Shown: positions 45,648-55,298 of the stretch, piece by piece
How the letters are laid out: each line of letters opens with the position of its first letter
How positions within the stretch are numbered: the stretch's first letter is position 1
Assembly (NCBI GenBank): GCA_028285185.1
Contig: JANQQD010000255.1
Span: 1 to 64,000 of the forward strand
DNA: 64,000 bases
Reading direction: 5' to 3'
Source: Anaerolineae bacterium
GTDB taxonomy: Bacteria > Pseudomonadota > Alphaproteobacteria > DSM-16000 > Inquilinaceae
The notes under the pieces: model-generated
What the model was told of the DNA's origin: nothing
The model's input: only the letters and a program-made list of their open reading frames with translations
Databases searched by the model: none
Made by a program: the position numbers and the translations under genes

Positions 45648-46928
45648 TCACTCACGATAGGGCCTCAGCACCATGTCCTTGTTGACGATGATGCGGAGCG
45701 GCCAGCCAGGACGAATGGTGATGGTGGGCTGGATATTGAGGTTGCGCTCGGTGATGCGCTGGCCGACCTGATTGGCGCTATCTTGGGCGGACTCGCGGAT
45801 CGCCTCGACGAGATCGTCCTCTTCGTCGCCGAAGGTAAGCTCGGTGCCGACGCCGAGCAGCGTCGACAGCACGATGCCCTTGAGGAGGCGCCAAGTGTGG
45901 AAGTTCACCTCGTCCTCGAGCCCGGCATAGCCTGTGGTGTCGGTCGCCGGCAGGTTCTCGATCACGACCGACGAGCCGTCGGGCATGATGATCCGCTGCC
46001 AGACAACCAGCGCGCGCTCCTGGCCGAAGGCGACGACGCTGTCATAGGTGCCGATCACGCGGGAGCCTTGCGGGATCAGCAGATAGCGCCCCGACACGGT
46101 GTCGTAGACGTTCTCGGTCACTTGCGCGATGACGCGGCCCGGCAGATCGGAGTTGATGCCCGTCACGAGACTCGCGGAGATGACGGTTCCCGCCATGACT
46201 TGATAAGGCGAGGCCGGGTCCTGAAGCGTGTGCGGATTGTAGATGTCCGCGTCGACATCCTGGTTCAGGAAATCGAGCTTGCGGCCTTGCAGATTTTGGT
46301 CGCTCTGGAGATCGAGACCGAGCCCTTGGTCGGGCGTGTCCGCGCGGAGAACGTCGAAGGGATTGCGGTCGGGCGTCGCCGATACCTGCGTCGGGCTATC
46401 AGCTGGTTGGGCGCCGGTCGCGGTGCGGGAGGTGAGCTGAAAGAACACGCCGGCCTCGCGGCCCTGCTGCGCCAGGCGCGCTTGCCGGATGCGCTCGGCG
46501 CGCGCCGCGTCATCCTCCGGGCTTGGGCGAAACGGCAGATTGGGCGGCGGGCCGATCCCCAGATCCTGCTCGGCGCCGACGACGGCAGGGCCAATATCGC
46601 CGGGTAGTGGCGGCCCCAACTGCACCGGCGGCGGCAGGTCGCCATAGTCGCGCGGCAGCGCGTCCAGCCCCTCCGGCCTAGGTGCGTTCTCGGTTCGGAT
46701 CAGCTCGCGGCCGGTGTCGTCTCGGTCGAAGAGCCGCGGCGGATCGAGGGCGAAGATCGTCGCCCCGAAGAGCAACAGGAGTCCCGTCCCGGAGAGAACG
46801 ATCAGCACCCGTCGGTCAATTCGGGTCACCGGCCTGGGCTTGGCGCGCAGCGCCAGGTTCTCCGGATCGACTTTCGGGGTGGCCGGCGGCTCGGGACCCG
46901 ATGGCTCCTCTCGTCGCTCGTCCGTCAT
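45648..46928 (-). CDS. trbI: Type IV secretion protein TrbI (VirB10-like)
   Basis: A 426-residue VirB10-like protein. It has a short cytoplasmic part, one membrane helix at about 42-64 (RVLIVLSGTGLLLLFGATI), a proline-rich periplasmic stretch and the conserved C-terminal barrel domain (YQVMAGTVISASLVTGINSD, then NVYDTVSGRYLLIPQGSRV). It spans the envelope as part of the core channel for conjugative transfer. It overlaps trbG by four bases (ATGA). Confidence 0.95.
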   Translation of the reverse strand: MTDERREEPSGPEPPATPKVDPENLALRAKPRPVTRIDRRVLIVLSGTGLLLLFGATIFALDPPRLFDRDDTGRELIRTENAPRPEGLDALPRDYGDLPPPVQLGPPLPGDIGPAVVGAEQDLGIGPPPNLPFRPSPEDDAARAERIRQARLAQQGREAGVFFQLTSRTATGAQPADSPTQVSATPDRNPFDVLRADTPDQGLGLDLQSDQNLQGRKLDFLNQDVDADIYNPHTLQDPASPYQVMAGTVISASLVTGINSDLPGRVIAQVTENVYDTVSGRYLLIPQGSRVIGTYDSVVAFGQERALVVWQRIIMPDGSSVVIENLPATDTTGYAGLEDEVNFHTWRLLKGIVLSTLLGVGTELTFGDEEDDLVEAIRESAQDSANQVGQRITERNLNIQPTITIRPGWPLRIIVNKDMVLRPYRE

Positions 46929-47971
46929 CGGTGGTTCCCCACCTGGAACACGCCGTCGTCACTTGTGACTTCGTCCGTCCGTTCACGGCTCGACACGGCT
47001 GGGTGGCCGTCGGTGCGGGTGATGCGCACCACCTGCTGCGGCTCCTCGCCAAGGCGGAGCTCTGCGGCGGCGAACAGCCGATCTACGATGTAGTAGCGGC
47101 CGCGGACCCGATAGTTGACGAGTTGGTTGTCGCCGTCCGGCCCAACCACGAAGAGCGGCGGAGCCTGCCCCTGGTCGAGGCGCGCCGGGAACTGGATATA
47201 GACTTTGTGGGTGTCGTCAAAGACGCGCACCGGCCGCCAGGGCGGCTCATCACCGCTGATCGCATAGCGGAAGCGCAGCTTGTCGATGTCGAGCCCGCTA
47301 TCGATCACGCGCTCGGCAGCGTCCTCGGCGGCCACGTTGCGACTTGTCAGCGCCAGAAGCTCATCGCGCGGATAATGCCAGGAGACCGACGCCATATAGG
47401 TCTCGGGCGTGCTGGTGAGCTCCAGATGATAGGCGCGCCGGTCGGTGATGATGACGAGGTTGGTGGAGAGGCCTTCGGCAATCGGCTTCACCAGCACATG
47501 GGCGCGCGCCTTCTCGCCCGAGCCGCTCACCGTGTCGCCGATGACCCAGCGCACGGTGTCGCCCGCCGAGACGGCGACGATCTCCTCGCCCGGCTGAAGC
47601 GCGATGTTGCTGACGTTTTCTGGCGCCGTATAGAGCTGGTAGAGCGCACCTTCCGTATAGGGATAGACCTGGACGGCGTTGACATAACCGTCCGCGCTCG
47701 GCTCGACGGCCGCGTCGGCGTTGGCGTCCGCCACCCGCTCTTCCGGCGGCCGATGATCTTCCGCACGGGGTTCGTTGCCCGGCAGCCGCTTCAACTGGCC
47801 TGGCAGCGGCAGCGGCTCGGGCACCTTTACGATCTGGACCGGCCGCGGCGATTCTACCGTCAGGGCCGCGGCGTCGAAGTCTTCCGCATCGTAGCTGATC
47901 TTTGGTGGCGGCTGCTTGGTGGCGCAGGCGGCGACAAACGCGGTCATGGTCAGGACAAGGATCATTTTCAT
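46925..47971 (-). CDS. trbG: Type IV secretion protein TrbG (VirB9-like)
   Basis: A 348-residue VirB9-like outer-membrane core component. The N-terminus is a lipoprotein signal with lipobox FVAAC (Cys16), so this protein may anchor in the outer membrane. The C-terminal VirB9 domain (DTVRWVIGDT, then NLVIITDRRAYHLEL and FRYAISGDEPPW) is clear. It overlaps trbF and trbI by four bases each. Confidence 0.94.
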   Translation of the reverse strand: MKMILVLTMTAFVAACATKQPPPKISYDAEDFDAAALTVESPRPVQIVKVPEPLPLPGQLKRLPGNEPRAEDHRPPEERVADANADAAVEPSADGYVNAVQVYPYTEGALYQLYTAPENVSNIALQPGEEIVAVSAGDTVRWVIGDTVSGSGEKARAHVLVKPIAEGLSTNLVIITDRRAYHLELTSTPETYMASVSWHYPRDELLALTSRNVAAEDAAERVIDSGLDIDKLRFRYAISGDEPPWRPVRVFDDTHKVYIQFPARLDQGQAPPLFVVGPDGDNQLVNYRVRGRYYIVDRLFAAAELRLGEEPQQVVRITRTDGHPAVSSRERTDEVTSDDGVFQVGNHR

Positions 47972-48666
47972 TCATTTTCTCCCGCGATGAGGTCGCGGCT
48001 CCAATTGAGGCCGTGGACGTAGATTCCGAGGGGGTTCCTCCTGAGCGCCTCTTCGGTGCGCGGCAGCTGCAGGACAATGGAGAGGACGGCCGTGTAGCGC
48101 GTAGTCCCTGCCAATGCGCCGTTCTCGTAAGCGCGCTCGCGCCAGCGCACGTCGAAGCTGTCGCCAGACGAGCGCACAACGCTGGTCACTTCGACGGTGA
48201 CCGTGCGCTGACCGATGTTGGAGAACGGGTCGTTCTCGCGGGCGTAGTCGTTGAGCGTATTGGCGGCCTGTGGCGTCGCGTAGTCGTAGGCTCTCAGCCA
48301 ATTCTGCCGCACGACGATGGGATCGATCGACAGTGAGCGGACATTCTCGATGAAACGCGCCAGGTGGTAGGCGATCTGCGCGTCGGCCGGGTCGTAGCTG
48401 GCAATAGCGGGACCCACCGCACGGACCTCGCCAAGTGTGCTGACCTCGACGACGTAGGGTGTGATGGTGCTGCGCCCGGCCTGCCAGACCACCCCTCCGG
48501 AAAGCCCGATCGCGAGCACGAGGCAGCCAAACGCCATTAGCCGCCAGTTCCGCGCCTGAACACGGGCGGAGCCGATACGCTCGTCCCAGACCTGGGCCGC
48601 CTTCTGATATGGCGTGACTGGCGTCGGCGTCTGGCCGTAGCTGGTCGTCGATCGCTTGAACATCAC
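47968..48666 (-). CDS. trbF: Type IV secretion protein TrbF (VirB8-like)
   Basis: A 232-residue inner-membrane protein with one helix at about 42-65 (WRLMAFGCLVLAIGLSGGV) and a periplasmic VirB8 fold with the usual QNWLRAYDYATPQAANTLND segment. It helps assemble the transfer channel. Start and stop overlap trbL and trbG respectively. Confidence 0.94.
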   Translation of the reverse strand: MMFKRSTTSYGQTPTPVTPYQKAAQVWDERIGSARVQARNWRLMAFGCLVLAIGLSGGVVWQAGRSTITPYVVEVSTLGEVRAVGPAIASYDPADAQIAYHLARFIENVRSLSIDPIVVRQNWLRAYDYATPQAANTLNDYARENDPFSNIGQRTVTVEVTSVVRSSGDSFDVRWRERAYENGALAGTTRYTAVLSIVLQLPRTEEALRRNPLGIYVHGLNWSRDLIAGENE

Positions 48667-49994
48667 TCCTCGTCCCTCAGTCGCGGGTTGTCGCCGGACG
48701 CCGGCCGGTCGCCTTCACGGATCGTGTGTGCGGTGATGGTCGCGCCCTCACGCAGGCGTTGTTCGCGGCGCAGCCTTTGCGCCCAGCCGGGCGCGCCACT
48801 GGCGGCCGCCACGGCCGCTGGCGCCTCGCTGCTTGAGGGGAGCGTACCGCCTGTGGCGGCATACGCGCCGCGCTGGCCGGATTGAAACGACTGGCGGACA
48901 CCGGACGTGGCCCGGTCAGCAAAGCCGCGCACGCCCTGGCCGATAGCGCCGGCACCGGCGCGCGCCATGCCAGCGACGCCGGCGGCAACACCCGCAGCGC
49001 CCGAAGCGCCCGATGCTGCGCGCCCAAGCCCGTAGGCGCCGCTGGCGCCGCCAGCAACGGAGGCGGCGGCCTTTGTCGCACCTGCCGCGCCCGCACCGAG
49101 TGCGCGAGCGCCGCCCATTGCGACACTGGCTCCCGCAGCTCCGCCGATGGCGAGCCCGGCGACAGATCCGACAGCGGCGCCAGCGCCGAGCTGCGGCGCC
49201 CCTGAGACGAGCCCGGCCGCAATGCCGGGACCGAAGACCCCGAGCATGAAGATTGCCAGCGCGCCAAGGACGGTCGATAGCGCTTGTTCGATGGTGATGT
49301 CCCCGCCCGCAAAGGACGCGGCGAAGGCGCCGAACAACGTCGAGCCGATGCCGACGATCACAGCCAGCACCATGAGCTTGATGCCAGCCGCGATGACGTT
49401 GCCGAGCACCCGTTCTGCGAGGAAGGCCGTCTTGCCCCAGAGGGCAAACGGGACAAGCACGAAGCCCGCGAGCGTCGTCAGCTTGAATTCCAGGATGGTG
49501 ATGAAGAGTTGGATCGCGAGGATGAAGAAGGCGAGCAGCACGATGATCCAGGCGATCATCAGCACGGCGATCTGCACGAAATTCTCGAAGAACGCGATCG
49601 GGCCGATAAGATCGCTGACTTCGGCCAGAAGCGGCTGGGCAGCGACAAAGCCGGTCTCCGCGACGAAGCCCGGACGCACGAGGTCGTCGGCGCCGATGGG
49701 CGACCCGGTCGCCCTCAAGCCCAATCCGGCGAAGGAATCGAAAATGACGTCCGCGAGAAAGGAGAAGTTGTTCAGGATGAGGGCGAAGGCGCCGACGTAG
49801 AGGACCTTTTTGATCAGCGCCGGGATGATCGCCTTGTCATCCGCCATGGCCCAGAAGAGCCCCGCGAGAGTGATGTCGATCCCGATCAGGATGGTTGTGA
49901 GGAACGCAATGTCCGGCGTCAGCAGGCCAAAGCCGGAATCGATGTAGGTGACGAAAGTCTCCGTAAACTGATCGATGACGTTGAGGTCTTCCAT
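48663..49994 (-). CDS. trbL: Type IV secretion protein TrbL (VirB6-like)
   Basis: A 443-residue polytopic inner-membrane protein with about six helices in residues 25-260. They are followed by a long alanine/glycine-rich hydrophilic tail (about 265-440) containing repeated GASGA-like units and ending in acidic and arginine residues. This tail is common in TrbL proteins of such elements. It starts 15 bases after trbJ. Confidence 0.93.
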   Translation of the reverse strand: MEDLNVIDQFTETFVTYIDSGFGLLTPDIAFLTTILIGIDITLAGLFWAMADDKAIIPALIKKVLYVGAFALILNNFSFLADVIFDSFAGLGLRATGSPIGADDLVRPGFVAETGFVAAQPLLAEVSDLIGPIAFFENFVQIAVLMIAWIIVLLAFFILAIQLFITILEFKLTTLAGFVLVPFALWGKTAFLAERVLGNVIAAGIKLMVLAVIVGIGSTLFGAFAASFAGGDITIEQALSTVLGALAIFMLGVFGPGIAAGLVSGAPQLGAGAAVGSVAGLAIGGAAGASVAMGGARALGAGAAGATKAAASVAGGASGAYGLGRAASGASGAAGVAAGVAGMARAGAGAIGQGVRGFADRATSGVRQSFQSGQRGAYAATGGTLPSSSEAPAAVAAASGAPGWAQRLRREQRLREGATITAHTIREGDRPASGDNPRLRDEE

Positions 49995-50009
49995 CGCGCA
50001 CCTCTTTGA

Positions 50010-50735
50010 CTAGCGCCGCGTGTACGCGTTGCCGTCGCCCATGAACCGGACGAAACGGGCGCGCGCCTGTTCGCGCGCCGCCACCGCGCGGGCGCGGTCC
50101 AGCGCGTCAGCGCGGGCCGAAGCCGCGACAAGGGTCTGAAGCTGCATGGTCTGCTTGGCGGCAAGTGCAGTCAGCTGATTGCCAGCCTGCGCGACCTGGA
50201 GGTTACCGACGGCGCCTTGGCTCTCGGCGATGAGGGAGTCGAGCGTCACGCTGTCGGTGCGAACCTGACCGACGACTTCCGCCTGGACTTCGAGGCTGTG
50301 CTTGAAGCCCTCACGCGCCAGCGTCCAGGCCTCGTGGGCATCGGCGATGATCTGCGAGGAGGTGACTGCCGCGGCATATTGTTCGGGGAACAGCCGGCGG
50401 TATTCGCTGTCGATGACCGAAACCTGATAGGCGATACCTCTGGCGGTGGAAATCAGCGCATCGACCCGCGCGAGCGAGGTCCTGAGATCGGCCGCCACGG
50501 AATGCGGCAGGTTGGCCAGGTTCTGCGCCTGGTTGATCAGCATTTGGGCCTCATTGGCGAGCTGCTTCACCTGATTGCTGATCTGCTGGAGGGTACGCGC
50601 CGCCGTCAGGATGTTTTCGGCGTGGTTGGCCGGATCATAGACGACGTCGCCGATGCCGAAGATGGCGTGGGCATTCTGGATCGGCGCCATGGCCAGGCCT
50701 GCGGCAGCCACGGCCGCCAGAAGTTTACGTTTCAT
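50010..50735 (-). CDS. trbJ: Type IV secretion protein TrbJ (VirB5-like)
   Basis: A 241-residue secreted helical protein with a signal peptide (MKRKLLAAVAAAGLAMAPI, ending NAHA). The mature start FGIGDVVYDPANHAENI is the TrbJ hallmark, followed by a long coiled coil. It is probably a minor pilus component. The ATG at 50735 has GGAGG upstream and overlaps trbE by 11 bases; the reading to 50858 is antisense-like extension. Confidence 0.93.
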   Translation of the reverse strand: MKRKLLAAVAAAGLAMAPIQNAHAIFGIGDVVYDPANHAENILTAARTLQQISNQVKQLANEAQMLINQAQNLANLPHSVAADLRTSLARVDALISTARGIAYQVSVIDSEYRRLFPEQYAAAVTSSQIIADAHEAWTLAREGFKHSLEVQAEVVGQVRTDSVTLDSLIAESQGAVGNLQVAQAGNQLTALAAKQTMQLQTLVAASARADALDRARAVAAREQARARFVRFMGDGNAYTRR

Positions 50736-53175
50736 GGGTATCCTCCGTGTCGGGATGGTTGGGGGTCTGGTTATCGGCAGCCACGAGGTCAGCGGCCCAG
50801 TCGAGGCCTTTCGCCCGCAGCCAGGAGTCAGCGAACTCGTCTTCACCATGAGCGGCAATCAGCTCGTCCATCAGAGCGTGATCCTGCTTGGTGGAGGCGG
50901 CGGTGAAGGCAAGCGCGACTTCGCCGAGGCTGAGCTCGAACAGCCGGTTCCCTTGACGCGATTGGTAGTAGTAGTCGCGCTTGGGCACGGCGCGGGCGAC
51001 GATTTCGATCTGCCGGTCGTTAAGTCCGAAGGCTTCGTAGACTGTTTTCGCTTGGGGCTCGATCGCCCGGTCGTTGGGCAAGAAGATACGGCTCGGACAG
51101 CTCTCGATGATTGCCGACGCAATAGAGCTTCCGGCGATGTCCGACAGGCCCTGCGTGGCGAAGATGACGGAGACGTTCTGCTTGCGGAGGGTCTTCAGCC
51201 ACTCGCGGATACGCGCGGCGAAGGCCGGATTGTCGAGGAAAAGCCATGCCTCATCGAGAATCAGAAGTGACGGCCGGCCGTCGAAGCGCGCTTCGAGCCG
51301 ATGGAAGAGATGGGTGAGCACCGGCGGCACGGCGCCGGCCTCGTGCATCAGCTCCTCCATCTCGAAGCACTGGATGGCGCCCAGCGTCAGGCTGTCGTCG
51401 TCGGCGTCGAGGAGCCGGCCGTAAGGCCCTTCTAGCGTATAAGGCTGGAGCGCTTGACGGAGTTCGCTCCGCTGCAGAAGCGTCGCAAGCCCCGTAAGCG
51501 TGCGTTCGGACGTGGGCGCTGCCGCAAGATTCGAGAGGGCCGACCAGACCGCATCTTTCACCTCGGGCGTCACGGCCACGCCCTCATGGGCGACCAGGCC
51601 TAGGACCCAATCGTGCGCAAAGGAGCGCTCCGCGGTGACATCGATCCTGGCAAGCGGCTGAAACGCCAGAGCGCCCTCCGCCCCGAGATCGAATTGGGCG
51701 CCGCCCATGCCGAGCACCGCCGCACGCGCGGAACCGCCCTTGTCGAAGATCGTGACCTGAGCGTTCTCGTAGCGGCGGAACTGGAGCGCGATCAGCGCCA
51801 GCAGGACCGATTTGCCGGCGCCGGTCGGTCCGACCACGAGCGTGTGGCCGACATCGCCGAAATGGGTGGCGAGCCGGAACGGCGTCGTCTCATTCGTCCG
51901 TACCGTGAGGAGCGGAGGGCCGCCCAGATGCTCGTTGCGCGCCGGTCCCGCCCAGGTCGCAGACAACGGCATCATGTGCGCTAGGTTCAGCGTGTTGACC
52001 GGCGCCTGCCGGACGTTGGCATAGACCTGGCCCGGCAGCGAAGAGAGCCAAGCTTCGACCGCATTCGCGCTTTCCTCGATGGTGGCAAAGCCGCGACCGT
52101 CGATGACTCGTTGGGCGGCACGGACCTTCTCTCGAACAACGGCGGCATCGCCATCCCAGACCACAAAAGTCGTCGTGACGTAGCCGTAGGAAACGAGGTC
52201 GGCGCCGAGCTCCTGCAGCGCCGCATCGGCATCCGCGGTCTTGTTGTCCGCGTCCGTATCGACGAGAACCGATTGCTCGTTGGTGAGCACTTCCTTGATG
52301 ATGGCGGAGATCGACTTGCGCTTCGCGAACCATTGGCGGCGAAAGCGCTTGATCGACTTTTCCGCCTCCGCCTTGTCGAGGGGGATGAACCGCGTCATCC
52401 AACGGTACTCGAAGCCGAGGTGATTGAGCCCGTCGAGCAGACCCGGTGTGGTCGAGCCAGGGAAACCTAAGACCGTTAGAACCCGGAGATGCGCGTCGCC
52501 CAGCATGGGCGCGAGCCCGCCGGTCAGCGCGGTGTCGACCAGAACGGCGTCGAGATATGCGGGAATCTCTGGCACGGCCAACGACACGCGCCGATTCGAT
52601 ATGCAATCGTGCAGATAGGTGAGCGTCTCTTCGTCGCTGAGCGGCTCGGCCTCCGGCATGAGTTGCGCCAGAAGGTCGAGCGCGCGGTCGGTTTGCCGGA
52701 TGAAGGCGTCGAGATGATCGCGGTAATCGAGGCCGCGGCGTTTCCCTTCGCTTTCGATTAGAAGCTGCTCCGCGCGGCCGATGTTCTCGGCCGGCGGCAG
52801 ATGGGCGAAAGTCAGGATGTAGCGGCTTTCGAACAGGGCGCCCGACTCGGTGAAGGCGGCCCGCCGCTCCTCATCGACCAGCCTGGAAAGCGGGTCCAGA
52901 AAGTTGGACTGCGGATAATCCCGCGCCGGATGCCGCTCCGCCTCGAAGAAGAGTGCCCAACCGGACCCAAAACGTCTCAGCACGTTATTGATCCGCGCGC
53001 AGGTGGCGACGAGCTCGGTCTCGGTGGCGCTTTCAAGGTCCGGACCGCGGAACCGCGCCGAGCGCTGGAAGCTGCCGTCCTTATTGAGGACAACGCCCGG
53101 CGCCACCAAGCAGGCCCACGGCAGATAGTCGGCAAGCAATGCCGGCGGTGAGCGGTATTCCGCCAGACTCAACAT
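50725..53175 (-). CDS. trbE: Conjugal transfer ATPase TrbE (VirB4-like)
   Basis: An 816-residue VirB4-type ATPase powering pilus assembly and substrate transfer. The N-terminal CagE/VirB4 domain starts SLAEYRSPPALLADYLPW. Walker A is VVGPTGAGKSVLL and Walker B is LLILDEAWLFLD. The true start at 53175 overlaps trbD by seven bases; the extension to 53274 lies antisense-like within trbD and is rejected. Confidence 0.96.
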   Translation of the reverse strand: MLSLAEYRSPPALLADYLPWACLVAPGVVLNKDGSFQRSARFRGPDLESATETELVATCARINNVLRRFGSGWALFFEAERHPARDYPQSNFLDPLSRLVDEERRAAFTESGALFESRYILTFAHLPPAENIGRAEQLLIESEGKRRGLDYRDHLDAFIRQTDRALDLLAQLMPEAEPLSDEETLTYLHDCISNRRVSLAVPEIPAYLDAVLVDTALTGGLAPMLGDAHLRVLTVLGFPGSTTPGLLDGLNHLGFEYRWMTRFIPLDKAEAEKSIKRFRRQWFAKRKSISAIIKEVLTNEQSVLVDTDADNKTADADAALQELGADLVSYGYVTTTFVVWDGDAAVVREKVRAAQRVIDGRGFATIEESANAVEAWLSSLPGQVYANVRQAPVNTLNLAHMMPLSATWAGPARNEHLGGPPLLTVRTNETTPFRLATHFGDVGHTLVVGPTGAGKSVLLALIALQFRRYENAQVTIFDKGGSARAAVLGMGGAQFDLGAEGALAFQPLARIDVTAERSFAHDWVLGLVAHEGVAVTPEVKDAVWSALSNLAAAPTSERTLTGLATLLQRSELRQALQPYTLEGPYGRLLDADDDSLTLGAIQCFEMEELMHEAGAVPPVLTHLFHRLEARFDGRPSLLILDEAWLFLDNPAFAARIREWLKTLRKQNVSVIFATQGLSDIAGSSIASAIIESCPSRIFLPNDRAIEPQAKTVYEAFGLNDRQIEIVARAVPKRDYYYQSRQGNRLFELSLGEVALAFTAASTKQDHALMDELIAAHGEDEFADSWLRAKGLDWAADLVAADNQTPNHPDTEDTHET

Positions 53176-53426
53176 GAGAGATGGCCCTTGTGGCGGATGT
53201 GACGGACCAGGACTTCCATGAAGGCCGGGTCCTTGCGCGCGGCGTAGACGGCGGCTGCATGACCGACGAGCCAAACCGCGATGCCTGCGAGCCAGAGTTG
53301 GAGGCCGAGCCCCAGGGCGGCGGCGAGCGTGCCGTTGACGATCGCGACCGTGCGCGGTGCGCCGCCCATCAAGATCGGCTCGGTCAGCGCGCGGTGAAGC
53401 GGGATCTCATAACCCTCGACCCTCAT
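53169..53426 (-). CDS. trbD: Type IV secretion protein TrbD (VirB3-like)
   Basis: An 85-residue inner-membrane protein (YEIPLHRALTEPILMGGAPR, the TrbD signature) with two adjacent helices between about 30 and 65. It works with TrbE and TrbC in pilus assembly. It overlaps trbC by four bases and trbE by seven. Confidence 0.93.
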   Translation of the reverse strand: MRVEGYEIPLHRALTEPILMGGAPRTVAIVNGTLAAALGLGLQLWLAGIAVWLVGHAAAVYAARKDPAFMEVLVRHIRHKGHLSC

Positions 53427-53773
53427 GCGATGAGCGCCCCGCCGCCGAAGGAAAAGAAGCTGAGGAAGAAGCTCGTCGCGGCGAACGCGATGGATAGGCC
53501 GAAAACGATCTGGATCAGCCGCCGGAAACCGCCGCTGGTCTCGCCGAAGGCAAGCGAAAGGCCGGTGATCACGATAATGATGACGGCGATGATGCGGGCG
53601 ACCGGCCCCTCGATCGATTCGAGGATCGCGGTAAGCGGCGCCTCCCACGGCATGCCCGAGCCGGCCGCGTGCGCGGCATCCGGCCAGGCAAGCGCAACAC
53701 CAGTTATTAGACCGGTGATCGCAACCTGCCGGTAGGGGTGGCGGGCATAGTGATTGGCGGCGAATGGTTTCAT
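53423..53773 (-). CDS. trbC: Conjugal pilin TrbC (VirB2-like)
   Basis: A 116-residue pilin precursor with a long signal region (residues 1 to about 36, cleavage near DAAHAAG) and two hydrophobic helices separated by a short loop (ETSGGFRR). It overlaps trbD by four bases. The ATG at 53773 is chosen because upstream sequence overlaps trbB. Confidence 0.92.
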   Translation of the reverse strand: MKPFAANHYARHPYRQVAITGLITGVALAWPDAAHAAGSGMPWEAPLTAILESIEGPVARIIAVIIIVITGLSLAFGETSGGFRRLIQIVFGLSIAFAATSFFLSFFSFGGGALIA

Positions 53774-53789
53774 ACGAACGTCTCCCTGG

Positions 53790-54770
53790 TCAGGCGGATG
53801 GAACGAGCTGGACGGGTGTGAGCGGCGCGAGTCGGTAATCCCCGTCCGATGCAAGGCCTTCGAGCGCGGCGACGGTTTCCACGCGGCGGCCGGAGCCACG
53901 GCCCTTGAGAAACACGACGACGTCGATCGCCTCGGCGATCAGCCGGCGCGGCACGGTGACGACCGCTTCCTGAATGAGCTGTTCGAGCCGGTAGAGCCCG
54001 GCATGGGCGGAGTTGGCGTGGAGCGTGGTAATTCCGCCGGGATGGCCCGTGTTCCAGGCCTTGAGCATATCGAGCGCCTCGGAGCCTCGGACCTCGCCGA
54101 CGATGATCCGGTCGGGTCGGAGCCGAAGCGTCGAGCGCACCAGATCGCCAAGGGATGCGACACCGGGCTTCGTCCGCAGACTGACGCAATCCTCTGCGGC
54201 GCAGTGAAGCTCGCGGGTATCCTCGATCAGGATCACCCGGTCGCCGCCGGTCGCGACTTCTGCGAGAAGCGCATTAACGAGCGTTGTCTTGCCCGAACTC
54301 GTACCGCCGACGACGACGATGTTCTTGTGCGCGCCGATAGCTTCTCGCAGAGCCTTTGCCTGGAGCGCGGTCATGATCCTGGCCTCGACGTAGTCGGAGA
54401 GCCGGTAGAGCACGCGCGCGGGCTTGCGGATGGCAAAGCACGGGGCCGGCGCCACTGGCGGCAACAACCCTTCGAACCGCTCGCCGCTCTCCGGCAGTTC
54501 GGCAGACACCACGGGACGCTCGCGGTGGCACTCCTGGCCGACATGGCTCGCCACCAGCCGAATGATCCGCTCGACTTCGGCGGCGCCGATCTGTTCGCCG
54601 GTCACAGCACGGCCATCGCCGTGGCGGTCGAGCCAAAGCCGGCCGTCGGGATTGACCATGACCTCAATGACCGACGGATCGGCGAGCGCCTTTGCGATCG
54701 CCGGCCCCATGGCGGTGCGCAACATGCTGCGCTGACGATCGACGGTTGCTGGATGAAAGCGATCAGGCAT
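53790..54770 (-). CDS. trbB: Conjugal transfer ATPase TrbB (VirB11-like)
   Basis: A 326-residue hexameric secretion ATPase. Walker A is GGTSSGKTT (about 155-163), the Asp box is [10 protein letters not shown], Walker B is [16 protein letters not shown] and the His box is [11 protein letters not shown]. It cooperates with TrbE. The ATG at 54770 overlaps the CopG-like gene by eight bases; the reading to 54812 is not conserved. Confidence 0.95.
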   Translation of the reverse strand: MPDRFHPATVDRQRSMLRTAMGPAIAKALADPSVIEVMVNPDGRLWLDRHGDGRAVTGEQIGAAEVERIIRLVASHVGQECHRERPVVSAELPESGERFEGLLPPVAPAPCFAIRKPARVLYRLSDYVEARIMTALQAKALREAIGAHKNIVVVGGTSSGKTTLVNALLAEVATGGDRVILIEDTRELHCAAEDCVSLRTKPGVASLGDLVRSTLRLRPDRIIVGEVRGSEALDMLKAWNTGHPGGITTLHANSAHAGLYRLEQLIQEAVVTVPRRLIAEAIDVVVFLKGRGSGRRVETVAALEGLASDGDYRLAPLTPVQLVPSA

Positions 54771-55287
54771 TGTCTGCCTCGCTTCGGGCCGCTGCCCCGT
54801 TTGGCTTTCCATCGTTCGGGGAAGCGGCGTCTCTTACGGCCCGCAAGGCGTCCAGTTCCTCCGGCGTGAAGAAGTCGCTCTCTTCTGCGCTGATCTCTTC
54901 GAGCACATCTCGGATCATGTTCTTGCCGCCCGCTAGGCGCCGCGCGAGCTGGCCGATGAAGTAATCGAATCGCTCCTTGCCCAGCGCGCGAGCGGCATCC
55001 TGATCAACGTTCGGCAAGGGCGGCGTGACGGTCAGGAAGAAGCGGACAAAGAGCGCCAGTGTCTCGGTGGCGATGGAGAGGTTTCGTTCAAGCCGTTCAT
55101 ATTGCCGGGTCATCCGGTCGAGCCGCCGGATGAGCGCACCGTCGCGCTGGTCGTCGAACTCCTTCGAGAAAAAGCCCATCAGCGCCGCCTCGACCACAGC
55201 CGCCTTGGTGACGCCGGGCCGCTTGGCCGCGATCTCCACCTTGTCGAACAACTCATCGGCGACATGGACGTTCAGGCGGGGTTTCAT
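54763..55287 (-). CDS. CopG-like ribbon-helix-helix protein
   Basis: A 174-residue protein. Residues 1-45 fit a ribbon-helix-helix DNA-binding fold (RLNVHVADELFDKVEIAA then VTKAAVVEAALMGFF). The rest is helical with an acidic middle. In this class of element a gene of this kind always lies between traG and trbB and probably regulates the transfer genes or helps the relaxosome. It starts 11 bases after the traG stop. Confidence 0.88.
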   Translation of the reverse strand: MKPRLNVHVADELFDKVEIAAKRPGVTKAAVVEAALMGFFSKEFDDQRDGALIRRLDRMTRQYERLERNLSIATETLALFVRFFLTVTPPLPNVDQDAARALGKERFDYFIGQLARRLAGGKNMIRDVLEEISAEESDFFTPEELDALRAVRDAASPNDGKPNGAAARSEADNA

Positions 55288-55298
55288 GGGCGTTTCCT